Of a stretch of 64,000 nucleotides of DNA, positions 1-14,869 are shown piece after piece. The translations under genes and the position numbers were made by a program. Origin of the DNA: Leptoclinus maculatus. Its lineage: Eukaryota > Chordata > Actinopteri > Perciformes > Stichaeidae. The stretch covers positions 17,458,674 to 17,522,673 of the forward strand of contig JAVDOI010000008.1 in the NCBI GenBank assembly GCA_032191485.1, in the 5' to 3' direction. The notes below the pieces were generated by a model. That model saw only the letters and a program-made list of their open reading frames with translations. It was not told the origin of the DNA and searched no databases. Numbering within the stretch: position 1 is the first letter of the stretch; every line of letters starts with the position of its first letter.

Positions 1-318
1 AGCAGTAATCCCACCCACACTGTCAGTGTGTGTGTGTGTGTGCACATGTGCAGACACATCACTGTGTGCTATTGTGTTGCATGTTTGCTGCCAATCCATT
101 TTGTTTTGTGATGATTGTCAAATGAGCACATGTGGAACTGACGAGTATTGTATTTTTTCCCAACGAACGCTTGTGATGGTGTGATACTCATAACTGACGT
201 GGTTGTAAATAAATCACTCGCGTGTTTGTGTGTGTCTGTTTGTGTTTCATACCCCCTGCAGAGAAGTGGGAAGGCATTTTTTCACAGATGGGTGATGACA
301 GCTGTCAGTAACAACTCC

Positions 319-333
319 CACACACACACACAA

Positions 334-409
<76 letters not shown>
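319..409 (+). repeat. (CA)n microsatellite
   Basis: About 45 CA units with one CAAC interruption near 332. Confidence 0.95.
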
Positions 410-411
<2 letters not shown>

Positions 412-683
412 ATCCCTCACATCCAATACATCCACCCACCCAGTCCTCAAACCTCAACCTCAATCCTCAAACCGGAAAGTGAGGAGCGGCCAAGATGTCC
501 TCACAAAGATATATGTACAAAGGTACCCACACCAAAACATACCAATTTAAAGGGATATCCCTGTCTCATGCACAAAACTCGACACAGTGGGAAATTACCC
601 ATGTAAATCAATTAACACTCAATATGTGTGCTGTATGACATAAGACAATGCAATTCTTGCCCTGTGTTTATTTCTATTGGTCT

Positions 684-791
<108 letters not shown>

Positions 792-1745
792 GCATTCAGA
801 TGCACACTCACCAGTTGGTGTGCATCATCGGGCAGCTGTTTTCTATTGTATTGTGATTGTTTTTCAGGATCCATAACAAACAAGCACCACGCCCACCAGT
901 CTGGGTGTACGCAGAGAGGGAAACAATAAGTTTGACCGTTACCTCACAAATAATTTGCGTCCCAAGTTGAGCCAGTACTCGTGCTCGTGTCGGCTTGTCT
1001 TTTCACATCAAATAATCCAGGTGGATATAAAACAACACAATGTGCAGTAGATGCCTGCAAATTTACAGGAAAAATTGAATTGACCCTTGTTGTCCTGTAA
1101 ATACACTGACTCCGTATCATAACACGCAGGGTAAATGAGAGTGATTTCATAATTGGAAGGCACTTACAATACAAGCATATAAGTTTCCACTGCCGTGCCC
1201 TTGGTCAAGGATTAATAGGCTCTACAAGCAGAACCCCTCCCAGGCCCCATGCAACTTGAATCAGTGCAGCGAGCGGACACGTGTGAAACAAGCATGAACA
1301 TGATGGTTTCAAGAGATCCAGTCTGCTTCCAGCTGCAGTTAGAATGACTGCATGTTTCCATGCGAGCCTCTCAAGCCATCATTAAAAAGGAACATCTAAA
1401 AAGAAGTTAGTTGTCTTGCAGTTAATTGATTGAACATTCTGTTCTTGGCTCTTTCTGTGTGCAATTCTTTTGTTTTTGTCTTGTCCTGTTATTTCACGTT
1501 TGTATTCTCAACTATAGATGGTATGACATTGAACGCTTTGGCGTTGTTGAAAAGTCTTACTTGGTATTACGTGGTCATGGTATAGGTGGTTTCCAAATAC
1601 TGCTAATTGCAACTTAAATGGAGGATAATGGTCTGGTCGGAAGTACATTTCACAGTTAGGAGCTGTGGATGAACGTCATTTATGTGCAGCAGCGTCTGCG
1701 CACATGTGTTACCGAAGGGTAACTACTGCAAGGAAATGCTACTGC

Positions 1746-1773
1746 ATGTGTGTGTGTGTGTGTGTGTGTGTGT
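1746..1773 (+). repeat. (GT)n microsatellite
   Basis: About 14 uninterrupted TG/GT units. Confidence 0.9.
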
Positions 1774-2275
1774 TTATGTGTACATGTGTATTCTACATGA
1801 ATGTGTAAATGCTTCACACAACCACTGATGTTCTACTGTTCCCCTAAACACTTTAATGCTCAACAGGCTCTAATGTTAAGCATGTGATACGGCCACATGC
1901 CGAACAACAGAACACTTCTTCAGCACTACAACATGTACCTCTGCCTGGTCCGTCATGGAGACTTTTTTTCTACCAGACAACCAGACAAGAGCTTCAGAAT
2001 GCCCGTACATAGCACAAGTTGCTGGCCTGAAATGTCTAATTGTTTTTGTTTTGGGATATTGTGGGTGGTGGTGTTTGCAACTTCCTCTTCCAAAAATGCA
2101 TTTTTGAGTTTATTTAATTGGGTTTGGACAGATTTCATAAACCCAAGGCATTTAACAAACTACAGGGGACATGTAATCCTCCAATTAAATGGAAAAACAA
2201 TTTTAATTGCTAAAATGTGAGTTTTTTTAGTTTTTTGTTGGTCTGATACAGCAGATATTGTTGATAATACAGCAA

Positions 2276-2310
2276 TGGATGGATGGATGGATGGATAAAT
2301 GGATAGATAG
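2276..2310 (+). repeat. (GGAT)n microsatellite
   Basis: Five GGAT units followed by diverged GGATA/GATA units. It could be the tail of a decayed LINE, but no LINE body precedes it. Confidence 0.85.
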
Positions 2311-2633
2311 TAGCAAGAGCTATAGTCAAAGCAAAGGATGAAACATAACATTGGCTGGTTGGGTCATGGCCTGAATCCTGACGTTGCATTTGTATACAAA
2401 GCACACTGTAAATACAGAAAAGAAGATAGAAAAAGCGTAGCAAGGAGAGAGGAAAACCGTTCAACAGCTGGTTCTAAGTTCATCTTAAGTAAACTGAGAT
2501 GTTACAAAACGTATTAAAAGCCGCAACACTTAAGATGTCCTCCACTCTCCTGATCTTCCCCTCCCTTCATGTCCTTCTTCTTTTCTGTGCTCTGTCTTTA
2601 TGCTTTTTCTTCTTTCTCTCTTACAACTATCTG

Positions 2634-2668
<35 letters not shown>
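2634..2668 (+). repeat. (CT)n microsatellite
   Basis: About 17 CT units ending in CCAG. This resembles a splice acceptor, but no exon follows. Confidence 0.95.
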
Positions 2669-2669
<1 letters not shown>

Positions 2670-2936
2670 GCAAAACATGCCAAATTGTTCCACTAACAGA
2701 GCACTATTGGTGGGCTGTCGTCTCCCACTCTGTGTGGGGAAACAGCTTTAACGACACACGTGAGGTGAGGAGTAATTTCATGGACAGTAATGGACCAGCC
2801 GTGGGGGAACAAAGGTGATATGGCCATACGTTGTGGTTGTAAAATGGAAGTTAAAATCGGGTTAACAGATCAAAGAAGTCGAAAACTGATCCAAATATTG
2901 CATCCCAACCAAAAGACTTCCACTGTGAGGATGGTA

Positions 2937-3470
2937 TAGACTTTTTTCACAGCAGATATTTTGACTTGTCATGGTAGGAAAAGCACAGGTGTTACTCATG
3001 AAACTAACGAAGGCTCTGTTCTATTCAAGTGTTACAGTGAGAGTGACCTAGTAAAACTAGCTTACGGTTAGTTGGCAACTCGTTAACTCTTTAGGTTGGT
3101 CGCTAAAAGGAGAATAAATTCACACATTCAAGTTATATTCTACCATATTTGACTCCTGTCTCATAACTCTCTGCAAACATTGCTCGTCTGTGGAACAAAG
3201 GAGGTTAAATAAAAGTGAATGATGAATGACCAATTTTACAAATATATTGGAATTAATTTATTTTGCTGAAAAATGTTCCCTTTTCAAATCCCGGTGTGTC
3301 CAGACCTTTATCATTCTTATTAACTCCTGAATCTTGGTGACCTCACATCATCAACCTGAGCAGAGGCCCAATTAGCCAGAATAACTCCTAACACCTGTGA
3401 TGGTGTTCAGGGCCTTTCAGCCTCTTCACTGCCACTAGAGGGAAGTAACTGTGCACTGCAATGGAAAAAA
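2937..3470 (+). repeat. Fish interspersed repeat with short right-hand segment
   Basis: GACTTTTTTCACAGCAGATA (from 2939), then GTAGGAAAAGCACAGGTGTT, later GACCTCACATCATCAACCTG (about 3340) and CTCTTCACTGCCACTAGAGG (about 3422) are phrases I recognise from a recurrent percomorph interspersed repeat. A related foldback copy lies at 22.7-22.9 kb, which supports repetition within the window. The superfamily is unknown, probably a MITE-like DNA element. Confidence 0.55.
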
Positions 3471-3906
3471 GTGATCGCAGTCACCATAAAATTCAATAAT
3501 TAGCTGTGTGATTAAGTCATGTTATAAAAAAACTGCAATTCACATGGTGTTCGCCATGATGTATTATATGAGTCAAGCAGCTGTGTATTTAACTGCAGCT
3601 ATTTTTTGTGGCTTTTATTTTAGAAACAATGGGAGTCTGTGACGATCGGGAGTCGTACTGTGGCAGGTCTGCCGGTCTTCCTGACGTCACATGAGAGACA
3701 GTTGTAGCTTCTGACTTTGGCACAATTAATGGGTTAGTTATATATTTTCATTGGCAGTGAGAAAGAAAAGTGTAAAGGCGCACCGGTGTTATCTTTCACA
3801 TGTCAACAACGACACAGACATAGCCTGGCAGGGACTGCTATTGCAGCTGCTGTTGTATACGGCATAGGAATGCATGAGTCTCCAGTATAACGTGCTTAGG
3901 TGTGGT

Positions 3907-3942
3907 CCACAGGGAGGCTAGCCACAGGGAGGCTAGCCACAG
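3907..3942 (+). repeat. Tandem duplication of a 15-bp unit
   Basis: CCACAGGGAGGCTAG occurs twice head to tail, followed by a partial CCACAG. Confidence 0.9.
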
Positions 3943-6146
3943 CTCTGCGGAGAAACACACTCTGATAGAGGCTAATGCACTGGGATTAGACATGCACACT
4001 TTGCAGTACGCTGAGTAGATAGTGGTTAGTTCTTCACGCTGCTATAGGAAAGCTACTTCGTGTTGATGAGCCACATCAATGTGATAAGTGAGGACCATGT
4101 ACCAGATTATGACGTTAATAGGCAGCATGTGCTGGCACCGACTTTAAATGCTCTCAAATGAAGCACTGTGGTCGTGCTGGTCTATCTAAATCCTTATAAT
4201 AAAACTATTGTGGTCTCTATGCGAGTATTTCCTCACATGCAATTGATAAATCATGGCACTGATTGGGAACTTACACAAGTAGGACACGTTATGACCGAAA
4301 TCTTGTCATCTCAAAATAAATCTCAGGTTGTAAAGTTGCCCACCGCCTCAACGCTAATTCAATGAAGCCGAGGACTTCAGCAGGTCGACCTGTACTTGCA
4401 TTATTGTGGTCATCAATAGAGAAGGGAGGAGATTGAATGCGCTTCACATTAAAACACAGTATATATGCAAATATACAGTACAAACAGCATAGACATACAC
4501 ACATACACGTGTATCGACACTATAGAAACAAGCTCATACATAATAACACCATTTAATTTTTTTTACTGAAATTTTGCAGTTTCCGAAAGTTTTGTCTGCT
4601 TTTAAACACCGTCAAAGAACCCTGCTGTAGCTTTAAGAGGGTCAGGGTGACCCCGGAGATTTTTAGGAGAAATCACAACATCTTTCACTTTTGCATAAAA
4701 TACAGGTTTCAAGAGTACTAAGCAGCAGTAACCAATACGAGCCAGCAAGGACACCAGTCAGGTGAGAAACCCCCCAACACGCCTTTAAAATGTCGGGTTT
4801 GTTTTAGAACAAGCTGTTCCTTTTGATATTTGCACACACTTTGATGGTCAAACCCCTTTGGCGTCATTATAAAATCTCTTTAAAATATTACCTACAATTT
4901 GATTTCAAAATTAGACCCAGGATGCCAGTGTGCACTGCTTTTTGCAGAGCATTATTTGGTCAAACTAAAAGTGTCCCATTCACGTACTGTATTTCAGAAT
5001 GATCATTGCACTCGGGGAGAAAACCGCTGGCTTGTTTCTCACTATCAAAACCACTATGTCTGTTTTCTATAAGCTTTTTGTACTACACAGACAATATACC
5101 AGAGCAATTGTAAGAGAAGATCTGAATGGCTTCCTTGTCTTCTGTCTGATCTCTCCTGTGTTTCCTAACTATTAATGTTACTGGCGCCATATGCTTGGCT
5201 CCTGTTGCTACAGTTTACCATGATATATGTAGTCCAGGTTGGAGCAAGCTAATAAACAGCAAACTAGCTGGGAAAGCAGGGAGAAGATGATGACATAATG
5301 GTGCCTGAACCACAAACACTGAACCTAAAGATACTATAAACCTGGAAAAAAAAAACAGCAGCTGAGCATTAGTGCCGAAAGATGAATGATGGATTTCATT
5401 TCATACATCATTAGACAACATACAGAACATATCCAATGTACAGTATGACACATAATGCATCATATGATCCTAATTTAAACATTCCTGTGAAACCTCTGAA
5501 AATACTGTACAAAAAGATGAAGGATTAACTTTACAGAGAAAAGGTTTACAATAGAGTAACAAAAATACATTCTGCAAATGCAATTCTGTTAAAGTAATGC
5601 AGTTTTGGTTTCAGTTGGTCCTGTAATCATAATCATGAGTTTGAGAACCGTCACAACCATAGCTCAAATGTAACCTTAAGTACCCACACATTTGCACAAT
5701 ACACAGAGGTACTTAATTATTATAATGGATATCTAACCCCTTTTTTGTACCACAGTTACAGATTTATGAGCTCGGCTAAAGCCATTTCAAAAGATTTGCT
5801 TCATGGTTGCAAAAGAGGCGAGACATTATGAGCAGGATTTAGATCCGACGTGCTCACATTGCTTTTCACAGAGGACTTCAGGCTCTGGGAAGGCCGTAAG
5901 AAAATGAGCGTTTTCTTGTCTAGACGAGGTAGTGAAAAAGCAACCGGAGGAGTTGGACTGTTTTATTGGCAACAGCTATTTGCTTCCTGGTTATTTTGAC
6001 TTTGAGTGTTTCTCATGAGAATATGCATTCACCTGCTCAATGTGTGTGTGTGTGTAGTTGGAGGTGCGATTAGAGATGTGATGCGTTGGCCTGTTAGCGT
6101 GAGCAAGTAACGTATTGCCTGTGTTCATGTGTCGTGCAGAGGCCTG

Positions 6147-6147
<1 letters not shown>

Positions 6148-6178
<31 letters not shown>
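6148..6178 (+). repeat. (GT)n microsatellite
   Basis: About 15 uninterrupted GT units. Confidence 0.95.
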
Positions 6179-6179
<1 letters not shown>

Positions 6180-9100
6180 ACGTCAAATCTAGAGGTCATT
6201 GGAACTAAATATATTGCTTCCTTAAAAGTAACAAAGGGATTCTTCTCCCACCAGCTGCAGTTTATGAGACAGAGGCACATATTCAGATACGCTAATTATG
6301 CATTTGAATATAAAACCCCTGCACTGTCGCAGTTTTACAATTTGTTTTAACAACATTTAAACCTGAACAGCTAATAGGAAACAGCATGATAATAAGCCCG
6401 TTCTCCCACATTGCAGAGCAGCATAAGCTCACCACTGTGGTGACTCGACACTGAATAGAGGTCAGTGGTTTGATCCCAGCAACAGACAGCCTGCTCATCC
6501 TGTGATAGCCCGTCTGAGGCAGCACTGAAATCCATCCTGCTATTGGTGGTAAGTCACGCTGCATAAGATCATGAGCTGAGACAGCCAACTACGGTGCAAA
6601 GATCATTTTCCGTGTCCTGTGATTTTTCATAACCGAACACATGAGAGGCAGAGCGCCCGCAGAGTTCTGAAGGTAGACCATCTGACTACTTGAAAGAGGA
6701 ACATCTGGTGAGTGGATGTGAGACTTGCTGCTTGTTTGAGAACAAGGTGTAACAAAGTGTGACGGGAGCAGCCATTTGGCCGGATTGTGCCTGTGTGAGT
6801 CCGTCTTTCTGCAAGTGTCTGCATGCATGTGTGTGCTTGTGTGTTTCCAGGTGTTATAGGAGGAGAAGACAGTGACAGGAAATTCCTCCCGATAGCCAGA
6901 ACCAAAAGGTGTTGAATGAGTGACCGGCCGGCTGGTTGAACCAGCGCTTTGCGACTTGCCACCTGGGTGGCTGACAGGCTGAACGGCTGACCTGCTGGTT
7001 GGCTAGCGGAGTACATTATCGGGTGGTTTGGATGGCCACCAGCAGGGATGACGGACGACGTTTGCTGACTGTCAATCAGCTTTGAAATAAGGAGTTTGGT
7101 CGATGTGGGGGTGTGTGGTGGGGGATGTCCGTGCAAGTGTGTTGTTAACAAGGCTGAAACAACACGATCACCCACTTAGTTTCCGCTCCGTATCTATTTA
7201 CAGCCATGCCCTGCACTCCTGAGGAGACATGCAGAAGACTTTATCTCAAAGATTACCAACCCAGTAAAAAGCAGGCCATGTTAAAAAGGGATGATGATGA
7301 AAAACTGCATTGGATTCCCTTCATTGAATCAATTAAGCGACTTCAGTCAAGCTTTTCTGTTTAAACATAGTAATAGGAAGACAATTAGAAGTGCCATTTA
7401 GATTTATGTCTCAGTTGCTATTGCTTTTAAAGAATTCCCCAATCGTTTTGTAATGCATGTTAGACGTAAATCATATTCTTAATTTTGTAGTTACTTTCCC
7501 TGTTATAATGACATATAAAATATTATTGTTTTGTTATCAAGGCAACAAAGAAGCCCTAAGTAAAAATGGATGTGACAATCCAGACTGCAATATGTCATGT
7601 TGTGAGGAATTATTTCCTGGCAGAGACCACTTCTTCCCGCGGGTGATTGGCTGTAAGCAGAGCGTAACATAATGCACACCGATATGAAAACCACTCCAAA
7701 CTCTGACAAAGCCAAATAACGGCCTCGTCATTACTGTGATGGATGATGGAGCGCAGGCAATTTTTCAGGTCTGTGGAAGTTGTTTTTCTACCAACAATGA
7801 GTGCTGAAGGCAAACAAGCCCGAATATCTGTGTCAAGAGAACAGCTGTCCTCCAAACAGTAATTGTCCAATCATAGCTTAGCAACTGTAACCAGGCACAG
7901 TGGACCGGATTGCTTTCTCCACATGCCGTGGAGTCTTTTTTTTAAGAGTTCCCAAAACCAGAAACACAACTACAAAAGTGTAAGGGCTAGATTCAGCGTG
8001 TTTGTGTGCTCTAACTTGAGATGTAAACTTTAGCTTGCCCTGCTAACTAGCTTACTTCTGAAAATAGAAGGAATCTCAGCAAAATGAATTATTATATTAT
8101 TAACAAACTGCAATATTTTCTCAGTCACAGGTTACATTTGTAAAAGCTCCATTCACAATCAGCACATCAGCTTTGTAGAAGATGGTCCAGGATGATACAC
8201 TAACGGTTACCTATCACAGTTTAGGCTAACGTTAACTCTGTCCTGCTCTTTTTGGGGGATTTGGGCACGTTTACACTCCAGCAACCCCAAAGTTATCCGA
8301 AATATCACCCCAACATTATATTTGGCAAACTCACCGGTTAGTCTAGCATCTCAAAGCCTTTTTCTCTTGTAAAGCTAAAACTGAAACATGCAAACAAAAA
8401 AAGCATTAGTACACGCTGCCTTGCTTGTCCAAGTTATGTAACATTAAGAGTTCTTTTTTGCATGAAATAACACAAAAGATTTGACATTTATTTATACTTT
8501 GGATAGTAGGGCTGACTAGCTACACAGTGCAAGAACAATGCGTTTTCTTTGTATTTTCTACATGAACACGCAGCTCAGTCGTTTTGCATGACATCATGCA
8601 TGTCTCCATCAAGCACATTTAAGAGCCTTTAACGAAATCATAAAACACGTTTGCATTCTAACCCATGGCGCTAGCGTTAGCTTACTTAACCAGATAGCTA
8701 CAGCAGATAAAATATGCAGGCAGCAGTTGAAATTAAACTGTTCTTAATTTGTTTTAGCAAATCTATTCCTTGTTATGAGCGGAGGGTCGTTTGTTCAGTC
8801 CAAATGTGACCACAATAGTCATGCTGAGCGACGTTGACCACATATGAAAATATGTTTTAACAGTTGTGAACCTTTTCGCTCAGAATCACAACAACCGTAA
8901 CAAGTTGGCTCTCTTGTAATTCCTTCATATTGATTGGGCGAAACATCTTTCCTCCTGAACTGCAGGTTTTCTTTTCCCCATCTGGATTGGCTTCTGTCTC
9001 GTCTGCAGGGAGGAACACAAATTGAACAGTTTGAAGTTGTTTTATTTAAATAATAACAGATCTAATTTCCCATTCTGGACAAGCTCACGGTAAGATGACA

Positions 9101-9770
9101 AAATGAAAATCACTTTGATTTGTCTGCGTCTTTAGTTTTCAGAGTGGCAGCCAGTTACAACACAGAGCTTGATGAAAAGGAGAGATTGGCCCAATCCTCG
9201 AATAAAACAAACACCGGAGTTTGGCGTTGGGTGGCTGTGCCGGCCTACTTGCGGTTTGAATGTGAAACACAGATTACAAACTGTGTCACTCCCATCAGTT
9301 AGCGGGCAAAATCCAAATACTGCCTCAAAGTGATTGGTTTGATATAATCCTTCTACAGTTTCTGCAACAGGAAGCAACTTTTCTGTTCTCGTCACACTTG
9401 TTGACAACTGCGATACAAATATCTCTCTCCTGAGGCTGGTATCTCAGACGTGTTTATGCAGTTCAGGGAAGTTCAGGAAAATACATCAAACATGGTGTTT
9501 CTAAACCACAGTGATATGTGATGCCAATATGCTTACTTACAGAATTAATTCATGCTTATACCTTATTTTTTTCAATGTGTAAGACTAAATCAACACATTT
9601 AAATATGAACATACAAAGGTTCATTTGTCCCTGAACTACAGGACTGCACCGACTCTTTCTCCACTGCGATAAAAGAAGGTGTGATGGGAGCTTGAACAGC
9701 GGTCTGACTAGACATTTTACCGACTTAGATAAATCGGTCCAGTCTCTGCAGATAAGATAATAAAGTGGCC

Positions 9771-9771
<1 letters not shown>

Positions 9772-9828
<57 letters not shown>
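9772..9828 (+). repeat. (GT)n microsatellite
   Basis: About 28 uninterrupted GT units. Confidence 0.95.
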
Positions 9829-9831
<3 letters not shown>

Positions 9832-11299
9832 GCCGTGAGTGCCCATGTGCATCCCCAATGGCGTGTGTGTCCACGTGTGTTATCAGATGCCAGCAATTAA
9901 GAGCCGCGCTGGCCTCCTTCATTTCCTCCGATTACGAGACGGTGTAAGAACAGCAGGGGGTCACTTCTAGCAGCTGAATGCGTTTAGAGGAATGAACAGT
10001 TGTGTGTGATTACATAGGTTATTGTGCTACAGGCTTTATTGGGCATACTGTTCCTGTGCTTTGAAGCTAACAGCTTTTTGTGCGTCATGCTCTCTTTAAG
10101 CTGGTGCTAATTTAGAGAACACTGTAAAAAATAAACAGACAGATAGAGAAATTAAGAAACAATAAATTATCCAGCAAAGGTTCTGCGTGACACGAGTACA
10201 AATTAAAACTGCATTTCATGCATGGAAACTTCACTCGCCATAAATCTTTGTTTAATTTACTGTATATTGTCAATATAAGTCAAGCTAAAGAGGAGGATAA
10301 TGAAGTTTACAGGCAGATATTTCTTTTTAAATGAACAGCTACTGGTCTGCTTTTTTCCCCTCTCGGATTGTGTAAAGTATGGGAGACGTGGCACGGATCC
10401 ATGTACAACATATCACAGTGAGACTGATGACACTCTTTAACATCTGTTATCTAAATGAGAGCTATTGGTACATCCAATATTCAAGGGGTTTGTATGAGAG
10501 GAGTCGTGTGTCATAAACATGTGAAACTGGAAGCTGGAGCATTATGCCCTTTGACATGTAACATGAAATATGTCCACTGGCGTTAGAGATTTCCATGTAT
10601 ACATGGTGGAAGTGCACAGCTATTGTTTTTCTTATATATTCTCTCTTGTATCTGTGTGAATGAACATTGGCCAATTCTGGTTCATTATAATTTAGTTTTT
10701 GTGAAGAGTTTTAGCCAGTGTGTATTGGTTGTACTATGCACTTTGAAATAGGAAAAAAGTTTCAGCTTACTTGTGTCATAACCCGGCTCCTAGGCTATGA
10801 CAAATACGGAAAAGGACACAATGGATGATGGTAAATTAAAAGTATCTATAATAATGAAGTACCATTGTGAAGTGTGTCAGTCAGTAACAGTAATGTAAAT
10901 GTGAATGTGTGTGCATAATGAAGTGTGGGGTGTTGTCTGCGGAAACAAAAGAAGACCAAACCAAGGTATGAAGGAGTAGTCGCTGGCAGGGATGAGTCCA
11001 TGTGAGCAGCACTGGAGTAGAGCTTTTATTCCCTAGGAGCTCCAGGACCAGGTGCTCTGCATCCAGTACTCTGCCACAGCCGCGTTCCTGTGACACCTTC
11101 AGGGACACAGGGACAAATAAGTGGCAAAACCACACTTCTACACTGCAGTTCATCGCGAACGAGCCTAATGTTGCATGAAAACACTAACATTTAATAACTT
11201 TTGATCACAAAGGTCTTTAGATTGTCCTGACTGAATTTGAAATTGACCTGATTAAATCTGTAGGTGGATTTCATAAAGCAAAGAGCCTGAAAAAGGCAA

Positions 11300-11480
11300 A
11301 AAAATGACATTAAATGCCACATTTAATTCAAAATGGCTGACTTCCTGTTGGGTTTTGGGTATACTTCAAAGAGCCTTCTTTGCATCTGACGAAATGGTAT
11401 AGAAAATAAAAAGTATCCCTATACCCTATGCAATGAGGGATTATCACAGACATGTTGGGGTGCAATCTCTTTTAGTTAAA
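11300..11480. repeat. Fragment of a common fish interspersed repeat
   Basis: CAAAATGGCTGACTTCCTGT followed by GGGTTTTGGGTAT and AAAGAGCCTTCTTTGCAT matches a phrase I know as recurrent in teleost genomes. The boundaries are approximate and the superfamily unknown. Confidence 0.45.
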
Positions 11481-13480
11481 CCTCCAAATAAATTTGTTTA
11501 GATCATGTGGATTAACTGTTGGCATGGTTTCAGCCTTTTAGATTTGTTTCTCTTTTGCTTGTTAGACACATGCCCACACTGACACAGAGACAGACATGGC
11601 ATAGTGTCGTTGGATTTCTCATGCAATGTGATTTGTAGTGCTAAATCTGTCAACGAGCGAAGTGAAAAGTCACTTAGACCGTGAGACATACAGAAAGTGG
11701 ATTACATCGATTTCTAGGCATGCCTTCGTATGGAGCTGTGGCTAAAGCTTCAGCTGCAGGAAATCACATCTGGATATGCGTTTGCCCCATCCAACACAGT
11801 AATATGTAATTTTGCCCCTGTGTGGAGAGCGACCCATCATCCCAAAGTATTCAGGGGAACAGCGATCAGCTGGATCCACAGCGCCTACTGTATATCATAG
11901 GCTGACCGAGGGAACAGTACACCCGTGTCTGTCAGGATGTTCACTTCGTCACGAAACATTACGTTAAGTATTAAGTATTATTAAGTATTTAACATCTTTT
12001 TTGGAGCCTGGTTTCCACAGCTGGTCACAGACACCTGCTACACAAATCACTGATGTACTATAACTGACAATTGGATTTGTATGCTCGTATTCTATTTTGT
12101 CACCTGACACTGACTTTTGACAATGCTACATTTGTACAGCTGAACGCCATGCCCTGCACGCTGACTCAACAGCTTTTTAGAACTCGAGTGTGTGAAAATT
12201 CAGCACATACCGGCTCTTACCACACCGGAGCACCGACATGAGGCAAGATGATCCATTAGCGTAACCGTTCCATGTAGCTTTGGTTTGGATGCGGGCCACC
12301 AGCAGATGCTTTGCGTATCATTATCATCAACGCGGTTGTAGCTGGTCATGAATCCTTTAATAACTTGGCAATGAAGGCAAGACTGGACTGAAATACAGAT
12401 CCAAGACTGTAGCTACACACTACTGGTAGTAAAACATTCCCAAGGAGTAACAGATTGTGTTGAGTTATACTCTAATTTCACCAAGAGACTGATGGGCTTC
12501 TGCACAGGAGACTGGATCTTGGTCTAGCAGATCTGTAGGAAAGCCAAGTGGGTGGCAAAGTGCTGAAAATGATCCTTTGAAACTCTTCCCCTTGTGGAAG
12601 ATCCTTGTTAACATTAATTCAAGGCGGTTACTGCCATTAAATGTTGTATCTCTTATTCGTCATAGGACGAGAAAACATGTGCTAGTGTAAGAGTTAAGCA
12701 AGAGTTAGAACTTGCTCCTGTAGTCTGGATGGATGAGAGCACAGTTACTGTACACTCCAATTAAAGCGCTTGTTCAGTGGCCGGAACAGCATCTCAAACT
12801 GTGCGGAGCTGAGAAAGTAAGTTAGCTTGAACTTCTCTCTCAAGGTCTCATTTTTCATTGTACAAACATTTTACAGCCACTTTAGTTTTTCCAAACGAGT
12901 GTACGATTCATTGAATGCCTTAAAAAAAGGTTGTCCAAAAGCATGTGCCTTCATCTCCATAATCAGTGCGTCCTTTCACCTCACCTTTGAGCCGTGTCGG
13001 AGCTTTCAATCAGCTATACACACTTTTGCCTCACGACAAGGATGGACAGAGCGTTTCAAACATAAACCTCATGTCATGTCAGATTTGTTCTATTATGAAA
13101 AATCTAATTTTACTCTTTAAGGTCTCATGACAATTTGAGCATAAGTGTACTGACAGTTTTTTCTTGTTCTATGCCGTTCTGCTGCTTTTTCTCACGGCGT
13201 TACAACTGTGTCAGAGCGGAACCAGGTCATGTTTCCTAACAGTATTTTATCCCCCACCGTCCAAATCCAAATTTTTTATTTAGTGACATAACCTTCTTTT
13301 TTTCATATTGAACCAGTACATACAGTATATATATTTGGGATGGAATATACCACATACAATGAATGTATCTTAAACTACTACTGCAGAAATCTATCTGAGT
13401 GCTAAAAAGATATTGATTTGATTTTGACTAAAAACCAATGTAACAACAAATGGGTTAAATTTCTCTACACTTCATGGCTA

Positions 13481-13541
<61 letters not shown>

Positions 13542-14869
13542 TTACTTCAAACGACAGATACTGTATATCTGACTATATCAGAGGAAACAAACTACAATGA
13601 GAAGTCAAGCTTCAGCACCCCGATAAAACGTTACCATGAGAAGCTTCTCAAGTACTGACAACAGGCTGTGTGAACAAAAAAAACATCACGTTAACAGTTA
13701 AAGTGATACGAAAGGTGGGGAGCATTGAATACAAGTTCATGCACGCTTCAGTTTCATATAATTTCTTGTGCAGAACAATTGTCCAACCTTGACTCAGTCT
13801 TACTGACAATGAATGATTCAGAATGTCTGTTTCACTGTGGTTCAGTAGCTAGGTTCAGTGTAATACCCTGAGCGATGTGTCTTTATGTTTCCAGTATCAA
13901 TTAATTTTACTGGCAATAAAATTCACTTGTATTTAATGTCATGAGGACTTTATTAAGTCTATATTCTCCATTAAGAAGATTCAATAATCAAGCAACTCTG
14001 GTTCCCAAATACATGTCAAGAACTTGATTGGACATACAGCATGTGTCTGTTCTAGGTGTCTATACAGGGGGAATACCCTAACATCACAGCCAAATACTTG
14101 GATTTTCCCTCTGGAGGACATGACAAATGTCTATGTCCGAAGCAACACACCGCTGCGTTTCTTGGCACAGACAAGTCTCAATGTAATTCCCTGACTCAAC
14201 CTTGGCTGCGGTCCCAGAAACATACGCAGCATATGGTAGACATGACGACGGAGCTGGGAAACAGAGCTGAAGCGTAATGTAAAGAGGGGGCAGGGATGGC
14301 TGTGGAATGAAGAGAGGAACAGGAGGAGAGGAAGTCAAACGGATGGGGGGGCGGAAAAAAAGAACACACCAAAAATCTTTGCGTTCTCTCTCCTGAAATG
14401 TAGCATAACCACAAAGCCAAATGTCGTACTTTAAGCTCGGTATTGTAACAAATGCAATGCAAGCATCACAATCACAGCACAGATGTTACACCTAGAAAAA
14501 AGCTATGTGAGGTTGGTTTCTAAACTAAAAATAAGCCAATAAAAGGAAGTAATGCAAAAGCTTGAATTAGTCTAAATGGTGCAAGGAACATCGTCTGGTT
14601 TCATCTGATCTTAAATAAACAATGTGGAGTATGTACAGCAGATATCAATGTATTCATCAGTGGTATTATGCAAGCTTTCCAAATGTAGAATACAGCAAGC
14701 ATCCATAACCCCATCCATGATTAACATCAAACTATGCATTCCTTGGCTCTTGGCTAAGTTAGGGGTCTATTTCCAAGAAAAAGCAGCCAAAACAAAGCTT
14801 CAATTTGTAATATTTCATCAAAAGCATGTTGTTCTATATGTATCATTTAAATAAACCGTTTGCTCTCGC
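11481..14869. other. Non-coding; no gene seen
   Basis: AT-rich single-copy-looking DNA with one CA tract. A 97-codon frame at 12827-13120 has no recognisable features. Confidence 0.65.
13483..13538 (+). repeat. (CA)n microsatellite
   Basis: About 28 uninterrupted AC/CA units. Confidence 0.95.

Larger units (their letters stand above)
3471..11299. other. Non-coding; no gene seen
   Basis: Contains the 15-bp tandem duplication at 3907 and two GT tracts. A GGTTTGATCCCAGC phrase near 6467 resembles a pol III B box, but no A box lies at the right distance. The frame on the minus strand at 6627-7175 (182 codons) is low in conserved features and unrecognised. Confidence 0.65.

Noticed and set aside
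2630..2680. Splice acceptor (CT tract followed by CCAG)
   Set aside because: No exon-like conserved frame follows; a microsatellite mimics the pyrimidine tract.
6440..6500. Possible tRNA or SINE from a GGTTTGATCCC-like B box
   Set aside because: No A box at tRNA distance and no cloverleaf could be drawn.
6627..7175. 182-codon minus-strand frame
   Set aside because: No recognisable motif, no exon boundaries; composition is like its surroundings.
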